Source: Chondrus crispus
Taxonomy: Eukaryota; Rhodophyta; Florideophyceae; Gigartinales; Gigartinaceae
DNA length: 25,138 nt
Direction: 5' to 3'
Assembly: GCF_000350225.1 (NCBI RefSeq)
Contig: NW_005178540.1
Coordinates: 8,788-33,925, forward strand
Shown here: in pieces, positions 1 through 7,337 of the stretch
Layout: each line of letters begins with the position of its first letter
How positions within the stretch are numbered: position 1 is the stretch's first letter
The notes under the pieces: model-generated
Databases searched by the model: none
What the model was told of the DNA's origin: nothing
The model's input: the letters and a program-made list of their open reading frames with translations, nothing else
Translations under genes and position numbers: made by a program

Positions 1-256
1 GCTGCAGCAAGAATGCCTGACTGTAGGTTATGCATTGTTATGGCTGAAGACGAAGGCTTTTAATAGTAGATTTTGTGCATGGACGTAGGGAAAATTCATG
101 CAGATTTGCAGACGAGATGTTAAGTATACTTGGCGATGATAGACTGGTAAATCAAATAACTACATGCGAATTATCCCGCTTTCGTCTGTTTTCGGTTCGT
201 CCAGGCTGTGATTCCTTTGTGCAGTACGTAGTCTCTTCGAAGCATTCCACAGTGTG

Positions 257-3200
257 ATGCTTGCTCCCAGCGCAATACATCCAATGCCGCGCCAGTACTA
301 CAGATGTCCCCCCACTTACCACTGCAGGTGCGTTCCTGGGAAACTTGTCTCCCTCAAGACCGCGCGACGCCATCGGAACGTTGCTTTGTCCCTAATCCAT
401 GAGCGAGAGCCCAGCCAATCAGCATATCTGCCTCTCCCCGACCCTATCACAGAAATTGAAGAGTCTGTAAACAGTAATGAGACATCAGCAGCGAAATCTA
501 CTGCATCCTCCTCAGGTATCGAGATCAAAGTCAGTGATGAACTCTTCGACATTGACACTAGCGATCCTGTGGTGGCACTCGAGGTTGGTGATTTTTCACG
601 CATAGAAGACGTTGATGAAAGGATGATGAAGCCTAATTCTGAATCTCCTGATAGAATACACTGGTTCGAGACATCCGGTGCGTCGGATTTGCCTGAAGGA
701 AGTTTCAGAGCAGAGAATGGTAACGATATGGGAGACGGGGAGTCGGAAAGATTCAGTTTCGAAACTAGTTGCTCAGTTCAAACCTCGCAGCAAAAACATA
801 CCGAGTCGAGCTGCTGTTCCAATAACAGCACAAGCAATGATTTCACCAACTCTGCATTAGTATCCACCAGTTCCCTTTTCAGATATGATCAGCAAATATC
901 ATTTGGAGTTTGTGCTGTGGACTTACCGGTGCAATTTATGAGCAGATATAAATGGTTCATCGGATATTATCTCCGACATAATGCTTCCCTTCAAGCTATG
1001 GATGACATCATACAGCAATGCTGTCCGAGAGATGCTTCTGTTTGGAAGACGATACGCAATCGCCTTCAGTCATATTCAGGAATCAGAGTGAAAATGGTTC
1101 CGTACTGCTCTCGTTCGCACCAGATATTATATACCGATCGGGAAACAGGTGTCACATCCTCCTGCGCACATAGGGACTGTGTCATTAGTCCAGCACCAGT
1201 TCATGAGCTGAGATACATTTTCTTGCGTGAGCGTTTGCAAGCCATGTTGCTTTCAGCAGATCTTGGACCTCATATGGTGTCGTATGTCCGAGACTCATAC
1301 ATGAGACATCAAAATGAGAGCACTGCTAACTACGAGGACTTCTACTCCGGTTTATGCTTCAAGGAGTTTGCAAGAACGCTTGATGATTTTGCGGTCGGTA
1401 ATAATGGTAATTTAGGGTCTGAAGTAACTCATATATTTCTTTTCCTTTCTACAGATGGTGCGCCTGCCTTCAAGTCAACGACTCACAGCTTTTGGCCTGT
1501 GTTCTTGTTTGTGGGAAACATTCCCCCGGACCGTCGCTACGAGTTGCGACATGTTCTACCGGTGATGTGTATTCCAGGGAACCCATATGACCTCGAATCT
1601 TTCCTGATGCCCCTTTTTGAGGAGCTCGATGACCTGAGAACTGGTTTCCTATGTCAGTTATGGAACCAAACTGAAACAGTTGCAAAGGCTCACGTCGTTC
1701 ATGTCTTAGCTGATCTTCAAGCGAATAGGAAGATTTGCAGACTTAAGGGGGTGAATGGGGTATGCCCTTGTCGATTTTGCCTAATAAAGGGTGAGCTTAG
1801 TGCCAATTCAAAAACGTACTACTACCCGGACCACTGCACCAGCACGAAGAGAAACAGAAAAGGCAACTATGTTGTCTCGAGAAGAAACCTTTGGAGACCT
1901 AGCCAGCTACCTATGCGAAATTCAGATGAAACAATGGCAACCTTCCGTGATATTGAGTACTTGGTGGACAGTGGTACCAAAAAGAAAACAGAATTTATAC
2001 AGAGAGATACAGGAATAATCGCTAAACCCCTCATTGTAGAAAGACTTGACGCAATCATGCCTTACGCAAGCATGCCTGTAGACCTCATGCATCTCTTGTT
2101 TGAGAATGTTGCCCCGTACGTTTTACAGATCTGGTTAGGAGAACTCGAAACTGGAGGAGAACACGCGTATCTGTCAAGTGCTACAGTACAGAGAAAGGTT
2201 GATGCAATATTGAAAGATTCTGGAACTGGTATTTCGGACGAGTTACGGAGACCTCGAACAATCAAGGAGAAGGGTAGCTGGAAGGCGGACGAATGGCGTA
2301 CTTTTGTGCTTACAACCAGCCTCGTGGCTCTCCATCAAGTACTTCCTGTTAAAGTGCTCGACGGGTGGTGGACTTTTCAACAGCTCTGCGAGCTTTCGAT
2401 GCGCCCATGCCTTAACCATGTAGAACTTGACAAAATTTCCGAACTGGCGGTTTCCTTTTTCAAGTACTACTCGGATACGTACTATTGTGGAAGGCAGGAT
2501 CGTATACATCTGATGAAGTACGTTATTCACCTGCTCCTACACATTGGGCATTCAACAGAGTGCTGCGGCCCACTGGTATGCCTATCTCAGTTTTCATCCG
2601 AGCGATACATCGGCGTGGTGAAACAGTCCACTAATGCCCGATATAGATATGCTGAGAGTGTCGCCACGAAGTGGACTTTTCAGCAGTCAGCTTTCATGCT
2701 AGCAATCGCTACAAGTACATCTATCCCTCTGTTGGAGACGCGAAGGGATTCTGGATTGTCAGACCAACGCTCTCAGGGCAGCAATATTGGAAGGTACGTT
2801 GGGTTTTGGCTGCGTGGTCCGGTTCTGATGACTACTGTGGAGAGATTAAGCGACAGGCTCGGTTTCCAAGTCAAACATCTATTGGTGCGATTCTACGAGT
2901 CCAACCAAGGGTTAACTAGGGCAGAGGCATCCCGTCATATTGAGGACAACCCTCATATTTCCTCATGGGATAGGCTTTTTATTCGGAGACCGTCTGAAGG
3001 TACAATGAGGAAGTACGGAAAGTTTTCTCCGGAAAAACACGGGCGGGCACGATCTTTTTTTGCGGCTGAATTCCAGCGAGATGGGTCGTCAGCGCTGGAT
3101 TTCGACGTTTTCTATGGAGAGGTAATATGTTTTCTTGAACATTGCGTTTTTGACTCGTGCACAGGCAAGGAAGAGGTACGGATACTTGTTTTGGCCAGAT

Positions 3201-3472
3201 GGGTGACTCGTGGACTGCAAATTGGGAGACAAAATCAAGTTTATGCGTCGGGATCACGGGCTAGTTCTTCTGTTTTTAATGTGAAGACTATTGAAGATGT
3301 ATCCAGCATATCCAGAAACATATCAGCCATTGAAACCCCCAACTTCGCATCAAAGAGGTTTTCTACCACGAGATGTTATTTTGTAGATGAAAGACTTTAC
3401 CTAGATACTCTGCTTATCACAGATAGTGGGTATGATGGTAGTAACAAAATACTGCGTGGTCTAAGAAAATAA
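257..3472 (+). CDS. CACTA/EnSpm (Tnp2/Plavaka-like) DNA transposase
   Basis: This single uninterrupted frame of 1071 codons probably encodes the transposase of a cut-and-paste DNA transposon. ATG 257 is the first ATG; the frame is open back to a TGA at 209, so a short upstream exon is possible. Seen in order: a Cys/His-containing N-terminus (CRC at about 23-25, then a TARRH motif); a Ser/Glu-rich acidic stretch (about 50-230); STDGAPAFKS with Asp400, followed by a SxWPV..L.NIPPDRRYE block; LADLQANR with Asp486; a CPCRFC cysteine cluster (503-508); PVDLMHLLFENV (Asp609, His612, Glu616); and ERYIGVVK near 782. This order (DG...NxPP, D, CxxC-type cluster, DxMH...EN, late ERxxGxxK) is that of Tnp2-type CACTA transposases. 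Asp400 and Asp486 are my candidates for the first two catalytic acids; the third is uncertain. Terminal inverted repeats were not found, and the left end may lie outside the window. No frame break is visible, so the gene may be recent or under selection. Confidence 0.82.
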   Translation: MLAPSAIHPMPRQYYRCPPTYHCRCVPGKLVSLKTARRHRNVALSLIHEREPSQSAYLPLPDPITEIEESVNSNETSAAKSTASSSGIEIKVSDELFDIDTSDPVVALEVGDFSRIEDVDERMMKPNSESPDRIHWFETSGASDLPEGSFRAENGNDMGDGESERFSFETSCSVQTSQQKHTESSCCSNNSTSNDFTNSALVSTSSLFRYDQQISFGVCAVDLPVQFMSRYKWFIGYYLRHNASLQAMDDIIQQCCPRDASVWKTIRNRLQSYSGIRVKMVPYCSRSHQILYTDRETGVTSSCAHRDCVISPAPVHELRYIFLRERLQAMLLSADLGPHMVSYVRDSYMRHQNESTANYEDFYSGLCFKEFARTLDDFAVGNNGNLGSEVTHIFLFLSTDGAPAFKSTTHSFWPVFLFVGNIPPDRRYELRHVLPVMCIPGNPYDLESFLMPLFEELDDLRTGFLCQLWNQTETVAKAHVVHVLADLQANRKICRLKGVNGVCPCRFCLIKGELSANSKTYYYPDHCTSTKRNRKGNYVVSRRNLWRPSQLPMRNSDETMATFRDIEYLVDSGTKKKTEFIQRDTGIIAKPLIVERLDAIMPYASMPVDLMHLLFENVAPYVLQIWLGELETGGEHAYLSSATVQRKVDAILKDSGTGISDELRRPRTIKEKGSWKADEWRTFVLTTSLVALHQVLPVKVLDGWWTFQQLCELSMRPCLNHVELDKISELAVSFFKYYSDTYYCGRQDRIHLMKYVIHLLLHIGHSTECCGPLVCLSQFSSERYIGVVKQSTNARYRYAESVATKWTFQQSAFMLAIATSTSIPLLETRRDSGLSDQRSQGSNIGRYVGFWLRGPVLMTTVERLSDRLGFQVKHLLVRFYESNQGLTRAEASRHIEDNPHISSWDRLFIRRPSEGTMRKYGKFSPEKHGRARSFFAAEFQRDGSSALDFDVFYGEVICFLEHCVFDSCTGKEEVRILVLARWVTRGLQIGRQNQVYASGSRASSSVFNVKTIEDVSSISRNISAIETPNFASKRFSTTRCYFVDERLYLDTLLITDSGYDGSNKILRGLRK

Positions 3473-3806
3473 GTGTGTCTGACTATCTCTTCAAACGTTG
3501 AACTGGCATACATGCCTGACTGGTCTACAGCCCGCCCTATCTGCGTCAATATTTCCAGTGGCATTTTTTGCTCATGCGGCGTCGTATTGAAATTGGAGTT
3601 CTGGAGCTTCGTTTAAACGAAAAGCAACTACCTCAGATAAATACTTCGGGATATTGCTCTTCGCTCATGGGTGCTTTCGTTTCAGTGAAATCTAGTGTAT
3701 TTAACACGCTGTTGGCAGACTTGAATGCCTTCTCTTATGTGTCCTTCGCCAAGTCGGAGCTGAACCTGCAGTTCCAGTGCCCTCCATCCGCACCTGGAAG
3801 CAACCT
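3473..3806. other. 3' flank of transposase, no recognised gene
   Basis: There is no AATAAA signal and no CACTA-type terminal repeat. A 97-codon frame crosses this stretch on the plus strand (3568-3861) but begins without an ATG and resembles nothing I know. The 11-mer ATGCCTGACTG occurs at about 13 and again at about 3513 in direct orientation; this may be chance. Confidence 0.4.
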
Positions 3807-4459
3807 CCAGCATCACCCCTCATTCCGTTGTCGTCGTCCAACACCTCAGTGCTGCAAATAGACTTCAGCTACCTCGGACTAGTGTGGAAGTATTTTATCT
3901 TCTTGCATTGACTTCTTCTCAGATGACGCCTTGTGCACCTTGACCTGACACACGCATTCTCTCGTTTGCCCACTAACTCATCTCTCCATTGCCCATATCT
4001 TCATCGTGCCCTACAACGTAGTATCTTACACTAACACAACTGGCCGTATCGCCTGAGACAGCTCTTTCTCTACTTGTTGGCGTCGATGCCGCAGAAAGCC
4101 CGCTCGCCGCGGAGCGCCCGCTGGTACCGCCGCCAGCATCACCCCTCATTCCATTGTCGTCATTCAACACCGCAGTGTCGCACATAGCCTCGAGCGAACC
4201 CGGGCTAGTGTGCAAGTATTTTATCTTCTTGCGTTTGACTTCTTCTCAGGTGAGCCCATGCGCACCTTGCTCTGACACATGCATTCTCTCATCCGCCCAC
4301 TAACTCAGCTCTCCATTGCTCATACCTACATTGTGGCCCACAATGCAGTACCATGCACTGACACAACTGGCCGTACCGACTGAGACAGCTCTTTCTATCC
4401 TTGTTAGCCTCGATGCCACAGAGAGCGCGCTCGCCGCGGAGCGCCCGCTGGCACCGCCC
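3807..4459 (+). repeat. Tandem duplication, unit about 326 bp
   Basis: Two direct copies lie at 3807-4132 and 4133-4459. Matching landmarks are CCAGCATCACCCCTCATTCC at 3807 and 4133, TATTTTATCTTCTTGC, AACACAACTGGCCGTA, GAGACAGCTCTTTCT, and GCTCGCCGCGGAGCGCCCGC at 4102 and 4429. The copies differ by scattered substitutions and small indels, so the event is not recent. Each unit has a pyrimidine-rich CTTCTTCTCAG that looks like a splice acceptor. Confidence 0.85.
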
Positions 4460-5150
4460 CGCCCAGCCAAGATCCACAAAGGGCACGTCGAGCGCAAGCG
4501 TGGCGTGTTCAAGTACTCCAAGTGCCCGTCCGTCTTATGCCTGCGCCGCAACCTACTCCGCCACTATGTACGCCCTTGCGTCTTGCATTGCGCACCCCTC
4601 CTTCCCGCCCATGCTACCTGCCCATGCTAACACACACAGAAACTGCCCCCCCCCGCAGTGCACTATCCACCAGGCAAAGCGCTCGATCAAGTGCCCTCTG
4701 CCCCCTCATGCGCCGCCTCCTTCGTTGAGCGTTTCGACATCGAGACCCACCCCGCAGACGCGTGGCGCGCCTAGAAGCCCTGACGGCTGCTCGTTGGCAG
4801 ACCGACCGGAGGCGGAAAGCGAACGGCCGCGCACAAGTGTGCCGCCACCAGCCAAAGACGAAGCGTCGGGTATAATTGGAGGCAGGCGCGTTAGACATGC
4901 CCGTCCAAAGGGTCGAGTCCGCGCGACAGACCGGCGTGTGCCGAGGCACCATCACACCGCCGACTCCAACCCGCCTGCAGGCACACCTGCAAGACTCCTC
5001 CCGCCCTGCCCTGCCACACCTCGACAACCGCGCAAGCTTGCCGCTGCCCTCCCATGTCCCTCACGCGAGCGCGCAGCGAGTTTGGGAAGCGCGCTGACCT
5101 CGGCCTCCTTTCCGCGCCGCAGTGCACGACTTTCGCCACATGCGACTTAA
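4413..5150 (+). CDS. Arg/Pro-rich hypothetical ORF
   Basis: This is a 245-codon open frame from the first in-frame ATG at 4413. The predicted protein is very rich in Pro, Arg, Ala and Ser, with Cys-containing stretches early on and no domain I recognise. It starts inside the second copy of the 326-bp repeat. An AATAAA (5157-5162) sits seven bases after the stop, which fits a transcribed 3' end but could be chance. GC-rich DNA easily gives long open frames, and other frames here are open too (for example the minus strand at 4614-5027), so coding is only a possibility. Confidence 0.25.
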   Translation: MPQRARSPRSARWHRPAQPRSTKGTSSASVACSSTPSARPSYACAATYSATMYALASCIAHPSFPPMLPAHANTHRNCPPPQCTIHQAKRSIKCPLPPHAPPPSLSVSTSRPTPQTRGAPRSPDGCSLADRPEAESERPRTSVPPPAKDEASGIIGGRRVRHARPKGRVRATDRRVPRHHHTADSNPPAGTPARLLPPCPATPRQPRKLAAALPCPSRERAASLGSALTSASFPRRSARLSPHAT

Positions 5151-5156
5151 TTGTCT

Positions 5157-5162
5157 AATAAA
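5157..5162 (+). terminator. AATAAA polyadenylation-like signal
   Basis: A canonical AATAAA lies directly after the stop of the 4413-5150 frame, where base composition changes abruptly from GC-rich to AT-rich. It would serve as the polyadenylation signal if that ORF is real. Confidence 0.3.
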
Positions 5163-5560
5163 ATGGAATGCTTATTGCCCCAGACTTCGACGACGGTCGC
5201 TACGCCTGGCAATATTGCCGCTGCCCGACGCGGTGTACATACTTGGCTGGAAATTGCTGCTGAATGCTGTCCTCGAAAGTACACCATCTGCCACAATTTA
5301 ATTGGACAACTTGTAATCCAGGGGAACACTTGTCAAAATGCTATTCAAGATACAATATAGTACAATCGATACACTGGGCCAAATGACATAGGTTTTTTGT
5401 GGTTGTTCTTCTGACACTTGTCACAATCTCACAACGCTCTCTGTCCAGTACGACATGAACAAATGTACGAACATGAATGGACAATGAAGCCCACGTACAT
5501 AGAAATTACCATTCGGTAGGGAGAGACAAAAAATGCGAGCGGCGGGCCAATGGTTGTCCA
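5163..5560. other. Intergenic stretch, nothing recognised
   Basis: AT-richer sequence with no open frame of convincing composition and no RNA-gene signal that I can see. Confidence 0.4.
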
Positions 5561-5760
5561 TTGAGCACGAGCGGTTGTTCGGTGGACGTCCATTGGCAAC
5601 GACGCCTGCCACTCAACCGCCAGTGCCCAACCACTGAACAACCATAAATGGCCAGTGGTTGGTGATGGTTGGCTTTGGTTGGCAAATTGTAACCAACCAA
5701 CGACCTCCATGCACCAACCACCAGGCCGCCAGAGTGGTCAACCACTGACCAACCATTCAG
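5560..5760. repeat. CCAACCA/TGGTTGG inverted-repeat cluster
   Basis: A dense cluster of CCAACCA-type motifs on the plus strand and their complements TGGTTGG. The clearest pair is CCAACCACTG at 5627-5636 with its exact complement CAGTGGTTGG at 5653-5662, a 10-bp perfect stem around 16 bases. A second small palindrome, AGTGGT-CA-ACCACT, lies at 5734-5747. The open frames here on both strands are by-products of the repeat. It could form hairpins or be a remnant of nested inverted repeats. Confidence 0.7.
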
Positions 5761-6123
5761 TGACCATGTTTTCTACTAGGGCAAACGCTTCCAGCCCCCC
5801 AAACGGTGCATGCACCTTTCCGCCCTGCGCCTTCCAGAACTCCGATCTCTCCACAGGCAGAGAGGCTCTACTGTGAGCTCACAAGAAGACTTCGTAATAA
5901 CGAACAACACTGTTGTACAATTGTCGGATCTTGCTGTCATCGAAAGTTGTGTGAAAGCCATGTACGTGAGCATTCAATATATTATGATTGCAATATGCGT
6001 TAATTAATAACGAGATCGCGTCCCAAGGACGCTCGGTTTTGGAGCACCATTGTGTGGATGATGGTAGAGCTTGTGCAACAATTAAATGATTAGGGGTTAT
6101 CACCGTATATAATATATGTATTC

Positions 6124-6379
6124 GACCATTGGTAGATTGGTAGATTAGTACGTTGGTGCATTGGTAGATTGGTAGATTGGACCATTGGTGCATTGGTAGT
6201 TTAGTATATTGGACCATTGGTAGTTTAGTGCATTGGTGCATTGGGGCATTGGTGCATTTGTAGTTTAGTATATTGGGACATTGGTAGTTTAGTGCATTGG
6301 TGCATTGGTACATTGGTAGTTTCTTACATTGGTACATTGGTACATTGGTACATTGGTACATTGGTACATTGGAAGATTG
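6124..6379 (+). repeat. Octanucleotide minisatellite, 32 units
   Basis: Exactly 32 consecutive 8-mers with consensus GTACATTG (variants GTAGTTTA, GTGCATTG, GTATATTG, GACCATTG) fill 256 bp. I checked the phase unit by unit: no insertion or deletion occurs although many units carry substitutions. A higher-order repeat is visible: the eight units at 6196-6259 recur at 6260-6323 with the same order of variants (GTAGTTTA, GTATATTG, a variant, GTAGTTTA, GTGCATTG twice). The last units are a homogeneous run of GTACATTG. The minus-strand open frame over it (5879-6406), with an eight-residue repeat, follows from 3 x 8 = 24 bases. Confidence 0.95.
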
Positions 6380-6598
6380 GGTTTTGCATTTGAATGGGTT
6401 TATCATTTGAATGGGTTTAGCATTTTAATGGGTTTAGCATTTGAATGGGTTTAGGATTGGATTGGATTTAGGATTGGATTGGGTTTACGTTTGGAGTGGG
6501 GTTTACGTTTGGGTTGGGTTTAGCTGTGCCCTGGGTTTAGTTTATGATTGGGTTTCGCTATTGATTGGGTTATAATCATTCTGGGTTTCGGCAACGGT
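6379..6598 (+). repeat. 17-bp GGGTTTA-headed minisatellite
   Basis: About 13 units start where the octamer array ends. Most are exactly 17 bp (starts at 6379, 6396, 6413, 6430, 6447, 6464, 6481), and later ones are 16-18 bp. The consensus is GGGTTTAGCATTTGAAT, drifting to GGGTTTAGGATTGGATT and then to looser copies. The constant part GGGTTTA is a circular permutation of the plant-type telomere repeat TTTAGGG, but the 17-bp spacing means this is not a telomere itself. Confidence 0.9.
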
Positions 6599-7337
6599 GG
6601 GTTTTACATACTGGGATTACGTACCGTCTCACTGTCACTCTGTCACTGTGTCACTCTACACCCCATTGAATTTGGATTTACGCAGCATAATGTCGAAATC
6701 GGGGAAAAATTAATATTACCGAGGTTTCTGCGAAAAGTGTTTAATTATTTATTTATTTAATTCTGTTAATGTTTTCAAATACTTGTGATTTAATTTATGA
6801 CCCTCCCCGACTGGATCCGGTGTGACCGTGATCTGATTCTCGCCGCCGCCGCATGCCGCCCAGAATTGAAATTTCTCACCACCACTCTCCCACCCTCCCA
6901 CTTCCCACACCCCCACCCCATCGATCGAAATGTTTCCGTCGTCCGCTTCCGTCCCATTAAGCGCCGATGATCTGCTGAACGTGTCGCCATCCACGCCTTC
7001 CTCTTGCATTCTCGCTAGCCGCTTGCTGGGTCACGGTTACGGCGGCAACATCGCACCGCCACTGTGACTCGTCCTCACTCGCTCACCTCCTCTTCCCTCT
7101 CCGCCTGTCCGTGCCCCTGTACCCCGGTCCCAAATTCCCTTTGCAAGTAAGTGCGCCCTCGCTTTTACGTCACGCGCAGGCGCCGGTCGGGTGAACACGC
7201 TCTGACACTCTCGTTTCGCCTCTTCTGTTAATCCTCGCTTCGTTTCGTTTCGCTCACGTCGCATCACATCGACTTTACAGACCTGACCCAACTTCCCTCC
7301 TCTTCCCAGGAATTGCAGAGCAGAGCGCCATGAATCT
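6599..7337. other. Upstream region of the recombinase gene
   Basis: No recognised gene. An AT-rich part (6660-6800) gives way to a C- and T-rich part (6830-7330). A strong donor-like CAA|GTAAGT at 7147 is followed by several acceptor-like sites (CGCGCAG near 7180, TTTACAG near 7279, TTCCCAG near 7310, TTCCGCAG near 7364), so a 5' UTR intron is possible. A minus-strand frame of 86 codons (6749-7009) has ordinary composition but no recognised motif. Confidence 0.35.

Noticed and set aside
13..3523. ATGCCTGACTG at both sides of the transposase as element ends
   Set aside because: An 11-base direct match, not inverted, and not of CACTA form; it may be chance.
5879..6406. Minus-strand 175-codon frame with an MYQCTNVP-type repeat
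   Set aside because: It is the translation of the octamer array; three 8-base units make an 8-residue period in any frame.
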